Source: Chloroherpetonaceae bacterium | GTDB lineage: Bacteria > Bacteroidota > Chlorobiia > Chlorobiales > Thermochlorobacteraceae | Assembly (NCBI GenBank): GCA_033763895.1 | Contig: JANRJQ010000007.1 | Location: 124,001-188,000 of the forward strand | Direction of reading: 5' to 3' | DNA: 64,000 nt | In this document: positions 1-8,494 of the stretch, in pieces | How the letters are laid out: the number at the start of each line of letters is the position of its first letter | How positions within the stretch are numbered: position 1 is the stretch's first letter | Program-made: the position numbers and the translations under genes | The notes under the pieces: model-generated | Seen by the model: only the letters and a program-made list of their open reading frames with translations | Told to the model about the DNA's origin: nothing | The model's database searches: none

Positions 1-1
1 T

Positions 2-1435
2 GGTGCGACGCTCAACTCAGCGGAGTCCATTAATAAAGCGCTTGAACTCATCAAAAAATCAGGAGCAGTTCAAGTTGATTTCAAGTTTGTAGATTTCCCC
101 GGAATGCTTCAACACATTTCATTCCCGGTTTCACAAATTAGCGAAGAGACCTTTAGTGAAGGGTTCAAATTCGACGGTTCATCGATTCGAGGATGGAAGG
201 CAATCAATGAATCAGATATGAACATCGTCCCCGATGCCTCGTCAGCATTGGTTGATCCGTTTATGGCAGGCCCAACTGTTTCATTTTTTGCTGATATTTT
301 TGAACCACTTTCCCAAGACATTTACGAACGCGCTCCGCGAAATATTGCAAAGAAAGCAGAGGAATATCTTAAATCAACTGGTCTTGGCGATACAGCTTAC
401 TTTGGTCCTGAATCTGAATTCTTTTTATTCTCCGATGTCCGTTATGGAACCGGAATGAATGAATCCTACTATCATGTTGATTCACCCGAAGCACTTTGGA
501 ACACCGGTAAAACTGAAATTGGGGGTAACAAGGGATATAAAATCCGTAATAAAGAAGGGTACTTCCCTGTTCCACCAACGGATACTCTCCAAGATATCCG
601 AACCGAGATGGTTCAAGTAATGGAAAAATGTGGCTTCATTGTTGAAGCGCATCATCACGAAGTGGCAACCGGCGGTCAATGCGAAATCGATTTCCGCTTC
701 GATACACTGACCACATGCGCCGATAAGCTTTTGTTTTTTAAATATATCGTTAGGAATGTCGCTGCGAAGCACGGCTTAAGCGCCACCTTTATGCCAAAAC
801 CGGTTTTTGGAGATAACGGCTCAGGTATGCATGTTCACCAATCCATTTGGAAAGATGGCAAACCGCTTTTCGCAGGTGACAAATATGCCGGACTTTCAGA
901 AATGGCGTTGTATTATATCGGTGGATTACTTAAACATGCACCGGCTCTTTTAGCCATCACAAACCCAACCACCAATTCTTACAAGCGATTGGTTCCGGGT
1001 TTTGAGGCTCCGGTAAACTTGGCATACTCAGCACGCAACCGCTCCGCCTCAATTCGAATTCCTGTTTTGAAATCTCCAAAAGCAAAACGCCTTGAATTCC
1101 GTTGCCCAGATTCCACCGCCAATCCTTATTTGGCATTCTCAGCTTGCTTGATGGCAGGCATTGATGGAATTAAGAATAAAATTCATCCCGGCGAGCCGAT
1201 GGAGATTGACATTTACGAAGCTTCTAAAGAAGAATTGAAAAAAGTTCCATCTACTCCGGGCTCACTTGAAGAGGCACTAAGAGCTCTTGAAGCAGACCAT
1301 AAATTTTTACTTGAAGGCGGCGTATTTACTGAAGATGTGCTTCAAACCCATATCAAGTATAAATACGATAAAGAGGTCAATCCAATGCGACTTCGCCCGC
1401 ATCCTTATGAATTCAACTTATACTATGATATTTAA
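2..1435 (+). CDS. glnA: Glutamine synthetase type I, 5'-truncated by the window edge
   Basis: Makes glutamine from glutamate, ammonia and ATP in the cytoplasm. The frame is open from base 2, so about 34 residues precede the first internal Met at 104 (they include [16 protein letters not shown]), and the true start lies left of the window. Visible family blocks are the N-terminal [10 protein letters not shown], the glutamate/metal block [10 protein letters not shown], the ATP-site block [26 protein letters not shown], and the C-terminal [11 protein letters not shown]. The visible ~477 residues match the ~470 of the GSI family. A Tyr in DIYEAS lies where the adenylylated Tyr of GSI-beta enzymes sits (NLYDLP); whether it is modified cannot be read from sequence. 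A strong hairpin terminator follows. Confidence 0.97.
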   Translation, partial: GATLNSAESINKALELIKKSGAVQVDFKFVDFPGMLQHISFPVSQISEETFSEGFKFDGSSIRGWKAINESDMNIVPDASSALVDPFMAGPTVSFFADIFEPLSQDIYERAPRNIAKKAEEYLKSTGLGDTAYFGPESEFFLFSDVRYGTGMNESYYHVDSPEALWNTGKTEIGGNKGYKIRNKEGYFPVPPTDTLQDIRTEMVQVMEKCGFIVEAHHHEVATGGQCEIDFRFDTLTTCADKLLFFKYIVRNVAAKHGLSATFMPKPVFGDNGSGMHVHQSIWKDGKPLFAGDKYAGLSEMALYYIGGLLKHAPALLAITNPTTNSYKRLVPGFEAPVNLAYSARNRSASIRIPVLKSPKAKRLEFRCPDSTANPYLAFSACLMAGIDGIKNKIHPGEPMEIDIYEASKEELKKVPSTPGSLEEALRALEADHKFLLEGGVFTEDVLQTHIKYKYDKEVNPMRLRPHPYEFNLYYDI

Positions 1436-1500
1436 TTAAACGAGTTGTTCTTTTGTTCTTTCATAATGGTGATGTCTCTTTGCAGGCGAATAACCTGCGC

Positions 1501-1534
1501 AACAAGGCTTGCTTCGGCAAGCCTTGTTTGTTTT
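1501..1534 (+). terminator. Rho-independent terminator after glnA
   Basis: A 12-bp perfect stem (AACAAGGCTTGC / GCAAGCCTTGTT) closed by a TTCG tetraloop is followed by TGTTTT. It lies 66 bases after the glutamine synthetase stop and separates it from ribD. Confidence 0.9.
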
Positions 1535-1625
1535 AATGAATAATATCTAACACATTTATCAAGATTCTTATTCATTGTTCTCATTTCTCAATTTTTCTCC
1601 CTAACTTTCTAAAACCTATTTTTTA

Positions 1626-2756
1626 ATGAAAAGAAAAGCAACAACAAGGCCACCTGAAGCTTCATTTGATGCTGACGATGTTCGTTTTATGAAGCGTTGC
1701 CTTTCGCTTGCAAAGCGTGGTGAGGGTTTGGTTAGTCCGAATCCTATGGTCGGTAGTGTTGTGGTTTATAAAGGAAAAATTATTGGCGAAGGCTGGCATA
1801 AAAAATATGGCGAGTGGCATGCGGAAGTTAACGCCATTAACTCTGTCAAAAATCCGGAGTTTCTTTCTAAATCTACGCTCTATGTAAATCTTGAACCTTG
1901 TTCGCATTTTGGGAAAACCCCTCCTTGCTCCGATCTCATAATTGAAAAGAAAATCCCGAAAGTCGTCATAGGATGCAAAGATCCTTTTCCTAAAGTTTCA
2001 GGACGAGGAATCAAGAAGTTGAGTGAAGCAGGTGTAGAGGTTCATTTTGGTTTGTTAGAACAAGAGTCGAAACAACTCAATGAACATTTCATTTCATTTC
2101 ATGCAAATCATCGGCCGTTTTTTGGAATAAAGGTCGCTCAAAGTTTGGATGGAAGAATTGCTACTGCGACTAAAGATTCGAAATGGATTTCCTCTGAGAG
2201 TGCGCGCGCTTACGCTCATTTACTTCGTTCGCAATATGACGCCGTGATGATTGGAACGGGCACCGCACTTACAGATAATCCTGCACTCACCGTGCGTAAT
2301 ACAAAAGGACGAAATCCTAAGCGAATTGTTTTAGATCGAAAGCTGTCTATCCCGCTCCACGCCACCATCTTTAGCAACGATTCACCCACATTTCTCTTTA
2401 CTTCTCGTGTGAATAAAAAGCATCCCAAAATCAAGGCCCTTTCTAATAAAGGAATTCTGATTCGTTTTGTTGGTGAAAAGCAAGAAGGTTTAAATATTGA
2501 AGAAATCTCACAATCCCTTTTTGATGAAAAGATATTATCCGTCTTGGTTGAAGGCGGAGGCAAACTTCATGCCTCCCTCTTAAAATTAGGCTTGGGAGAT
2601 AAAATTCATATTTTCATTTCACCAAAAATTATTGGTGGAGACGGTACACCCTCGATAGGAACACTTGGCATTAAATCAATTTCAGAATCTCTTTCAATCG
2701 AGCAAAACGTATTGAAAGTATTTGGAGATACTCTTCTTATTGAAGGATATTTGTAA
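1626..2756 (+). CDS. ribD: Bifunctional riboflavin deaminase/reductase RibD
   Basis: Catalyses two successive steps of riboflavin synthesis: deamination of the pyrimidine intermediate, then NADPH reduction of its ribosyl chain. The N-terminal deaminase domain (about residues 15-150) has the zinc site HAEVNAI and PCSHFGKTPPC. The C-terminal RibD_C reductase domain (about 160-376) contains GIKVAQSLDGRIAT and VEGGGKLHASLL. Length (376) is typical. No other riboflavin gene is adjacent. The DUF309 gene begins 17 bases downstream on the same strand and is probably co-transcribed. Confidence 0.96.
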   Translation: MKRKATTRPPEASFDADDVRFMKRCLSLAKRGEGLVSPNPMVGSVVVYKGKIIGEGWHKKYGEWHAEVNAINSVKNPEFLSKSTLYVNLEPCSHFGKTPPCSDLIIEKKIPKVVIGCKDPFPKVSGRGIKKLSEAGVEVHFGLLEQESKQLNEHFISFHANHRPFFGIKVAQSLDGRIATATKDSKWISSESARAYAHLLRSQYDAVMIGTGTALTDNPALTVRNTKGRNPKRIVLDRKLSIPLHATIFSNDSPTFLFTSRVNKKHPKIKALSNKGILIRFVGEKQEGLNIEEISQSLFDEKILSVLVEGGGKLHASLLKLGLGDKIHIFISPKIIGGDGTPSIGTLGIKSISESLSIEQNVLKVFGDTLLIEGYL

Positions 2757-2773
2757 GCGAGAATTTCCCAATT

Positions 2774-3271
2774 ATGATTGCACCACGCAAACGCTCAATC
2801 GATGAAATCATCGAACGATATCATTCAAAGAGTTTACCCCTATTAGAACCAATTTTTAGTGAAAAACAAGGTGTTCTTTTTGAGAGAGGTGTAGTAGAAT
2901 TTAATCAGACTTTATTTTATGATGCACATGAATCTTGGGAACATTGCTGGAGAGCGATGAGAAATGATGTTACCGATGATTCCGAAATTATTGTAAGAGG
3001 ACTTGTTCAATTGGCTGCCGGATTCCATTGTATTCAACAGCAAAGAAAAAAGGATGCGAAAAGAAACTTTCAGAAAGCTTTACCCAAAATTGACTTAGCA
3101 CCAGTTCGCCTTTTTAATCTTGACTTTCACTCGCTTCAATCTTTCCTTCATTCAAAAGAATTTGAAACATCTCATCTATTTCAAGAAATAAATTTTCAAG
3201 AAATAAGTTTTCCAAAACTTTTACTTTTAGACAAAAATGATGGAGCCAGAAACCATTCAAACGGGGCGTAA
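2774..3271 (+). CDS. DUF309 family protein
   Basis: A 165-residue protein carrying the DUF309 signature: YDAHESWEHCWRAM, then GLVQLAAGFHCIQQ. The family is a small all-helical fold of unknown function with a conserved HE..WE motif. The residues after about 120 (LHSKEFETSHLFQEINFQ) look unconserved. The gene follows ribD closely and ends 39 bases before the next start, so a ribD-DUF309-secreted protein unit is likely. No function is assigned. Confidence 0.85.
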   Translation: MIAPRKRSIDEIIERYHSKSLPLLEPIFSEKQGVLFERGVVEFNQTLFYDAHESWEHCWRAMRNDVTDDSEIIVRGLVQLAAGFHCIQQQRKKDAKRNFQKALPKIDLAPVRLFNLDFHSLQSFLHSKEFETSHLFQEINFQEISFPKLLLLDKNDGARNHSNGA

Positions 3272-3310
3272 CCGAAAAGCCATACGAGTAGGATATAAAC
3301 ACAAATCACG

Positions 3311-3739
3311 ATGAAGCTTATCTTTTCTCTGTTGCTTGCATTTTGCGTCGGTTCTACTTCACTTTTCGCTCAAGATTACCAAGCATTTCTCATGAAAGAT
3401 ATGGTAGCTATTGAGAGTGGGAAATACAAAACAACCGGATATTCAATTATCACTTTTAGTGACGGGCATACCCTTCAAGTGAAATCGTATGCAGAAGCAC
3501 CAGCCTCAGGCGTTATTAGCCGCGATCATTTCGTTGCTTTATTCAGCATTTTAGCCCATTCTATTGGAGACGAGTTTACAAAAGGTGATGAAGGGGCAAA
3601 GTCGAAAGATGTCGATGAATTGATTGGGAATCCGGATGTCGTCATCAATTGTTTTATGACTAAAAATGGAATTCAAGTTGAAATAAAGACCAATCAAGGG
3701 ACGAACAGACAGACTATGAAGTGGAGCGATTTATTTTAA
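3311..3739 (+). CDS. Small secreted protein of unknown function
   Basis: A 142-residue protein with a clear N-terminal signal peptide (MKLIFSLLLAFCVGSTSLFAQ, likely cleavage after FAQ), so it is probably periplasmic. The mature part of about 120 residues is mixed alpha/beta and contains TYSFSDGH-like text (ITFSDGHTLQVKSY) and a C-terminal EIKTNQGTNRQTMKW. I do not recognise a family. It is the last gene of the ribD unit and is followed by a terminator. Confidence 0.8.
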   Translation: MKLIFSLLLAFCVGSTSLFAQDYQAFLMKDMVAIESGKYKTTGYSIITFSDGHTLQVKSYAEAPASGVISRDHFVALFSILAHSIGDEFTKGDEGAKSKDVDELIGNPDVVINCFMTKNGIQVEIKTNQGTNRQTMKWSDLF

Positions 3740-3765
3740 TTCATTCAACGTTAAATGAAATAAAG

Positions 3766-3794
3766 ATGGGCAGCACCAACTGCCCATTTTTTTT
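3766..3794 (+). terminator. Rho-independent terminator
   Basis: A perfect 8-bp stem (ATGGGCAG / CTGCCCAT) with loop CACCAA is followed by eight T. It ends the ribD/DUF309/secreted-protein unit and lies just before the end of the convergent lipoate-ligase-like gene. Confidence 0.9.
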
Positions 3795-3810
3795 CAATTT
3801 TCTTATCACT

Positions 3811-4539
3811 TTAGCCATAAGCCTTTTTAAATGAATTTTCGATGGCCAAAGAAAGCTTTGCTGTAGAGATTGACGGGATTGGTAATTCAGAGAGTGAAAT
3901 CGTTTTCATTCTCAAATCGTCTTTGATTTTGGTCTTTAGGCTGTCGCTTGCAAGAAGGTACTCGGCCAAGTCTTGATGCTTTTGAGAAAGTAAGATTGAC
4001 CCGTGTTGAAGCAATACTTCTCCTTCATTGAATTGGTATCGCCTTTGTGCCGAGCCGACCAACTTTCTTCCGTTGATTTCCAATTCATATCGAGCGGAAG
4101 CGCTGAAGCACGCCGCGGATTCAATTTTTGAAAATGTTTCCGAAAAGTTCGGCTCAGTTTTTTGAAAGTCAGTTTGAATGCCTAAAGCAGAAAAAGCCTC
4201 AGCAAGCGTGAGATGAATTTTTTTATAATGTGTCGAATTGCTTTCAGAGGCTCGCTCGATGAACGCATAGGTTAATTCATCGGCATGAAAGACCGCCCGC
4301 CCACCGGTTGGCCTTTTAATAAACCCAATCCCATCCCTTTTGATCTTTTCCAAATCAAACAGAGATTCAGTTTGGTGAAAGCCAATTGAGATGCAAAAAG
4401 GATTCCATTGATAAAGCCTTAGTATTGCTAGGTTTTCGCCGAATTGTTTTTCAAGTTCAAAAATTTGGGAGACAAGGCGAAAATCTTCCGCCATATTTAC
4501 TTCTCCTGAAGCGGAATTGAGACCTAAAGATATAACCAA
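3811..4539 (-). CDS. Lipoate/octanoyl-protein ligase family protein (LplA/LipM-like)
   Basis: Member of the BPL/LplA/LipB fold (PF03099), which moves lipoyl or octanoyl groups onto E2 and H-protein lysines. Key blocks are NMAEDFRLV near the N-terminus, then RPTGGRAVFHADELTYAF (the ligase RR.tGGgaV.H motif) and CFSASARYELEINGRKLVGSAQRR containing the conserved lysine region. The 242 residues fit a stand-alone ligase or octanoyltransferase without the accessory domain. The start shown is a TTG; it preserves the family's usual stretch before NMA, whereas the first ATG (4494) would remove it. Which of ligase, LipM or LipL it is cannot be decided from sequence. Confidence 0.85.
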   Translation of the reverse strand: MVISLGLNSASGEVNMAEDFRLVSQIFELEKQFGENLAILRLYQWNPFCISIGFHQTESLFDLEKIKRDGIGFIKRPTGGRAVFHADELTYAFIERASESNSTHYKKIHLTLAEAFSALGIQTDFQKTEPNFSETFSKIESAACFSASARYELEINGRKLVGSAQRRYQFNEGEVLLQHGSILLSQKHQDLAEYLLASDSLKTKIKDDLRMKTISLSELPIPSISTAKLSLAIENSFKKAYG

Positions 4540-4740
4540 GGTTAAGGCGCTTTGTTTTTAATTCGTCTAAAACAACTTGTAGTTAAACAAAATTAATACG
4601 GTAATGTTTTGCAAGCCTTAACTTTTTTTATACCTTTCGGGACTATTCTTGTAGTAGTGAAGTTTGCAGTATCCGTAGTAACCGGCAAAAAACGAAACCC
4701 GCTTTAACGGGGCATTAACATTTATAACGGAGAGAAAAAA

Positions 4741-5466
4741 ATGGCAACTATTGATTTTAACGGAAATGCCCGCGAGGCATTTGTTGAAGAAAGTGTTTTA
4801 GGGGCTGCTCGCCGCCACAAAGAGCACATTGGCTATTTCTGTGGAGGCCACGGACTTTGCCAAACCTGCGAAGTCGTTGTAAGCGAAGGTAAAGACAATC
4901 TTTCACCAATGACTGAAGTAGAGAAAGCTTGGCTATCACAAGAAAAGCAAACAAACGGACATCGTTTGGGTTGCCAATCACACGTTGCTAAAGAAGGCAC
5001 TGTAAAGCTTCAAACACGCACTGAAATGATGCGTTGGTATTTTAACCGTGCGTTTGTGGAGCAACCAAAGGAAGCCTCCAAGCATCCTCAAGGTTATGTA
5101 GGTGAGTTTTTGGAATACTTTGGTAAAGAAACTGTGATGCATGTTACGGCGGTTCCTTTCGTCGCAGCGAATGCAGGTCAGCGATTAATCAAGGGTGAAT
5201 TCACAACCAACACACTTACCGATGCATTGAATGCTTGGAGCGAACGCGCACCTGAGGTTGGAGATTTTGTAACAAAATCAGCCAATGGTATGGGTGATTT
5301 TCTTGGTAAAAATGGCGGTGAGCTTGCAAAATCGATTACACCGATGGTTGATTCCCTTTTTACATCGGGAAAGTCGCTTGTCGATTCAGTCTTTAAATCT
5401 GGAGCGAGCGCAACAGTGACCAAAGAAGGTGAAAAACCGATTCCCGTTCAAATTAAAAAGGTTTGA
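4741..5466 (+). CDS. Chlorosome envelope [2Fe-2S] protein, CsmI/CsmJ/CsmX type
   Basis: An adrenodoxin-like ferredoxin domain occupies about residues 1-100. Its ligands are Cys34, Cys40, Cys43 and Cys78 (pattern C-x5-C-x2-C...C in GYFCGGHGLCQTC and RLGCQSH). It is followed by a ~140-residue low-complexity amphipathic tail rich in Gly, Ser and Lys. This layout and the length (241) match the chlorosome envelope proteins CsmI, CsmJ and CsmX of green sulfur bacteria, thought to pass electrons to quinones inside the chlorosome. A good ribosome-binding site (GGAGAG) lies 7 bases before the ATG. It is monocistronic, with a ~200-base upstream region and its own terminator. Which of I, J or X it corresponds to is not decidable here. 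Confidence 0.85.
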   Translation: MATIDFNGNAREAFVEESVLGAARRHKEHIGYFCGGHGLCQTCEVVVSEGKDNLSPMTEVEKAWLSQEKQTNGHRLGCQSHVAKEGTVKLQTRTEMMRWYFNRAFVEQPKEASKHPQGYVGEFLEYFGKETVMHVTAVPFVAANAGQRLIKGEFTTNTLTDALNAWSERAPEVGDFVTKSANGMGDFLGKNGGELAKSITPMVDSLFTSGKSLVDSVFKSGASATVTKEGEKPIPVQIKKV

Positions 5467-5487
5467 TCTTAAAAAAATATTGATTTG

Positions 5488-5518
5488 AAAGCGGCTTAGG
5501 AACGAAGCCGCTTTTTTT
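5488..5518 (+). terminator. Rho-independent terminator after the chlorosome gene
   Basis: Stem AAAGCGGCTT / GAAGCCGCTTT with a short AGGAAC loop is followed by seven T. It lies 22 bases after the stop of the CsmI/J/X-like gene. Confidence 0.9.
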
Positions 5519-5573
5519 ATTCTTTAATTCTTTGCATCTTATATGATTCGAATAACCTATCTGTAGTTTTAGT

Positions 5574-6302
5574 ATGTCCGCAGTAACTGATACAACGCTC
5601 CGCACACTTGAAGTCACCATCAAACGCTTCAATCCAGAAAAAGATAAAGTGCCTCATTTTGAGGTTTACACGGTTCAAGCATATCCGACGGAACGTGTAT
5701 TGGATGTCCTCAATAAAGTGAAATGGGATCAAGATGGCACTTTAACCTATCGTAAATCTTGTGCCCACGGGGTTTGTGGTAGTGACGCAATGATGATAAA
5801 TGGTGAAAATAAATTGGCTTGCGTTACTCTTGTAAAGGATATCAAAGGAAATAAAATTAAAGTTGAGCCGCTTCCGGGAGCTCCGGTAATCAAAGATCTG
5901 GTCATTGATATGAATGGTTTTTGGCGAAGATATGAATCGGTAATGCCATATCTTGTCAATAACGACCCTGCGCCTGAAATTGAACGCTATCAAAGTGCAG
6001 AAGATCAAGAGATTATTGAAGAATCTACGAAGTGCATTCTTTGCGGTGCTTGCTCCTACTCGTGCCCATCAACTTGGAGCGACGAAGAGTATCTAGGCCC
6101 AGCAGCAATGCTTAAAGCTTACCGTTTTATTTTCGACACTCGCGATCAAGCCGGTGACGATCGAATAAAGATCATTGATAACAACAAAGGATTATGGAAA
6201 TGCTACACCATCTTCAACTGTGTGCAAGCCTGTCCAAAAGAAATTGATATCACCAAGCACCTTTCTGCATTAAAACGAAAGGCTGTTAGTGAACGGGTGT
6301 AA
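5574..6302 (+). CDS. sdhB: Succinate dehydrogenase/fumarate reductase iron-sulfur subunit
   Basis: Electron-transfer subunit of the membrane-associated succinate:quinone (or quinol:fumarate) oxidoreductase. The N-terminal plant-ferredoxin domain ligates [2Fe-2S] through Cys63, Cys68, Asp71 and Cys83 (SCAHGVCGSD ... NKLAC); Asp at the third position also occurs in E. coli SdhB. The C-terminal domain has CILCGACSYSCPS for [4Fe-4S] and CYTIFNCVQACPKEID contributing the [3Fe-4S] ligands. Length 242 is normal. No SdhA or SdhC gene is adjacent, so the complex is encoded at split loci. frdB is an alternative name. A palindromic terminator follows. Confidence 0.95.
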   Translation: MSAVTDTTLRTLEVTIKRFNPEKDKVPHFEVYTVQAYPTERVLDVLNKVKWDQDGTLTYRKSCAHGVCGSDAMMINGENKLACVTLVKDIKGNKIKVEPLPGAPVIKDLVIDMNGFWRRYESVMPYLVNNDPAPEIERYQSAEDQEIIEESTKCILCGACSYSCPSTWSDEEYLGPAAMLKAYRFIFDTRDQAGDDRIKIIDNNKGLWKCYTIFNCVQACPKEIDITKHLSALKRKAVSERV

Positions 6303-6324
6303 ATTGAATTTTGGCTATTTGATA

Positions 6325-6356
6325 AAAACCGTGGAATTCCACGGTTTTTATTTTTC
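6325..6356 (+). terminator. Terminator after sdhB
   Basis: The nearly perfect palindrome AAAAACCGTGGAATTCCACG continues into GTTTTTATTTTTC, 22 bases after the sdhB stop. Confidence 0.88.
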
Positions 6357-6463
6357 TAGCACAACTTTTTGAAATCGTTTTCTTCTTTTCACACTTAAGA
6401 ATTACAAGGTGAGTCCCAAAAAACTTTTTTACATTTGATCAATCATTAACAAAGAATTTAGAA

Positions 6464-7693
6464 ATGGCAAAGAGCTATACAAGTGACTTCGGTTATATGG
6501 ATTTTGATGTAGGCATGCAAACACTTGAACGAATGGTTGCCCGTTCGGAAAAAAAGATGCACGTCAATTTGGGTATTCCGAAGGAGATGGCTCTTGATGA
6601 AAAGCGCGTTGCCATTGCACCCAGCGGCGTTCGGGTGATTATAGAGAACGGACACACGGTAATGATTGAGCGAAATGCCGGAGAGCATTGCAATTTCACG
6701 AATGAAGAGTACTCTGAAGCCGGTGCTGAAATTATTGATTCTGTTGAAGAGCTTTACAAGAAATCGAATTTGATCGTCAAGGTTGCACCGCCTTTACCGG
6801 CGGAGTATGATTTGTTACAGCGCGATCAGGTGCTTGTTTCAGCGTTGCACTTGGGAAGTGTGCGAACAGCTTATATTGAATCGCTTTTAAGCCGTGGAGT
6901 GACGGCCTTGGGTTATGAATTCATCGAAACCCGCGATGGCGAGCTGCCGATTGTTCGTTCAATGAGCGAAATCGCCGGAGCCTTGGCAATTCAAACTGCC
7001 GCGAAATATTTGGAAACAACGAGTGGCGGCAGAGGAATTCTTTTGGGCGGATGCGCGGGTGTGCCACCTGCAACCGTTGTTATTTTAGGAGCAGGAACTG
7101 TTTCTCATTATTCCGCTCAAGCGGCGCTTGGCTTAGGCGCCTATGTGATTGTGATTGATAAAGAATTAAATCGCTTGCGCCGCTTTGAGACGATATTTAA
7201 CCGCAGAATTACCACTGCAATTGCCAATGACCATTACATAGCACGAGCGGCGAAAATTGCGGATGTCATGATTGGGGCTATGAACCCTCGCGGAAAGGTC
7301 ATGAAACCAATCGTCTCGGAAGATATGGTGATGAATATGCAGAAAGGTGCGGTTATTGTAGATGTTTCAATCGATCAAGGCGGCTGTTTCGAAACCAGTC
7401 AAAGGACTTCGCATAGTGAACCGATTTTTGTCAAATATGGCGTTACCCATTATTGCGTTCCCAATATGCCCTCGGGTGTTGCGAGAACAGCGTCGTATGC
7501 GCTAACAAATGCCTTACTTCCTTTTGTGCTTAAATTTGGAGAATATGCAAGCATTTCGGATGCGCTTTGGAAAAGCACAAGTCTTCGCAATGGGGCTTAT
7601 ACCTACAAAGGATACATTACAAAAAAAGTTTTAGCCGATCTTTCGGGGCTAACTTTTCGGGAAATACAAATGCTTCTTGCGACCAATATTTAA
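6464..7693 (+). CDS. ald: Alanine dehydrogenase
   Basis: NAD-dependent L-alanine dehydrogenase (alanine + NAD+ to pyruvate + ammonia + NADH). About 31 residues precede the usual start MHVNLGIPKEMALDEKRVA, as in Bacteroidota and Chlorobiota homologues, giving 409 residues. The catalytic Lys (LIVKVAPPLP) and His (VSALHLGSV) are present, as is the substrate region VSIDQGGCFETSQRTSH. The dinucleotide loop reads ILGAGTVSHYSAQ, with Ser where the third glycine of GxGxxG is usual. It stands alone between sdhB and a convergent regulator operon. The downstream hairpin lies inside the 3' end of the convergent gene. Confidence 0.94.
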   Translation: MAKSYTSDFGYMDFDVGMQTLERMVARSEKKMHVNLGIPKEMALDEKRVAIAPSGVRVIIENGHTVMIERNAGEHCNFTNEEYSEAGAEIIDSVEELYKKSNLIVKVAPPLPAEYDLLQRDQVLVSALHLGSVRTAYIESLLSRGVTALGYEFIETRDGELPIVRSMSEIAGALAIQTAAKYLETTSGGRGILLGGCAGVPPATVVILGAGTVSHYSAQAALGLGAYVIVIDKELNRLRRFETIFNRRITTAIANDHYIARAAKIADVMIGAMNPRGKVMKPIVSEDMVMNMQKGAVIVDVSIDQGGCFETSQRTSHSEPIFVKYGVTHYCVPNMPSGVARTASYALTNALLPFVLKFGEYASISDALWKSTSLRNGAYTYKGYITKKVLADLSGLTFREIQMLLATNI

Positions 7694-7717
7694 TTGGCTT
7701 CTGCGTTTCAAAACGAA

Positions 7718-8494
7718 TCATCGTCCAAGCCACTCTTTAAAGGGAGTGGCTTTTTCTTTGCTGACAATTACTTCATCATCAATTCTCGGTGAGAGGGTTA
7801 CTTTTAACTTCCCTCCAAAAGAAGCTTCAATGGCTTCAATCGAAGAAGCCGAACCAATTACCCAACGATTTAAGCGAAAAAAATTGTTGGGATTGAGTTG
7901 GGTTTCGATTTCTTCAAGGGTTTCTGGAATGATAAATTTTCTACCTTCATTTGAAACAAGGGTTGTGATTTTCGATGTTGAGTAGAAATAATTTATCGAT
8001 TGAACCGGAATTGAAATCATCTGCCCTCGAGATTCTACTAAGAATCGGGTTCGATACTGAACTTTGGAAGTTGCTTCTTTAATTAGATTTTCTAATTGAC
8101 TTAGCCTTTTTTCAATTGCACGTTCAGGTTCATTCTCCCTTCGAAGCCGAAGCAATTTTTCAATGGCTTTTTGAAGATCCTGAAAGTCAAATGGCTTAAG
8201 AAGATAATCGATACTATTGACCTTAAAGGCTTGAAGGGCATATTCGTCGTAGGCAGTCGTAAAGATAATTGGGCACTCAATCGACACTTGGTTAAATATT
8301 TCAAACGAAATGCCATCGGCAAGGTGAATATCAAAAAAAGCCAAATCAGGCATTTGATGATTCGAAAACCATTTTACTGCTCCTGAGACGGTATCAATGA
8401 CAGAGAGTATCTGATAAGAAGCGTTCATATCTTTCAGCATAATCTCTAATCTTTTTGCTGCAAATGGCTCGTCTTCTAAAATTAAAATATTCAT
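7718..8494 (-). CDS. LytTR-family response regulator
   Basis: An N-terminal receiver domain (about 1-120) has acidic residues near the start (LEDEPFAAKR), the phospho-acceptor Asp in LAFFDIHLADG, and the conserved Lys in LLKPFDFQDL. The C-terminal LytTR DNA-binding domain (about 150-258) contains YFYSTSKITTLVSNEGRKFIIPETLEEIE and FFRLNRWVIG. It overlaps the sensor kinase by four bases (ATGA at 8491-8494), showing translational coupling. It is the last gene of an efflux/two-component operon and presumably regulates it. Confidence 0.95.
   Translation of the reverse strand: MNILILEDEPFAAKRLEIMLKDMNASYQILSVIDTVSGAVKWFSNHQMPDLAFFDIHLADGISFEIFNQVSIECPIIFTTAYDEYALQAFKVNSIDYLLKPFDFQDLQKAIEKLLRLRRENEPERAIEKRLSQLENLIKEATSKVQYRTRFLVESRGQMISIPVQSINYFYSTSKITTLVSNEGRKFIIPETLEEIETQLNPNNFFRLNRWVIGSASSIEAIEASFGGKLKVTLSPRIDDEVIVSKEKATPFKEWLGR
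7727..7755 (+). terminator. Hairpin terminator of ald, inside the convergent regulator gene
   Basis: AAGCCACTC / GGAGTGGCTT with loop TTTAAAG, followed by a TTTTTC tail. It lies 34 bases after the ald stop, within the last codons of the convergent response regulator, so the two genes share these bases for different purposes. Confidence 0.7.
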
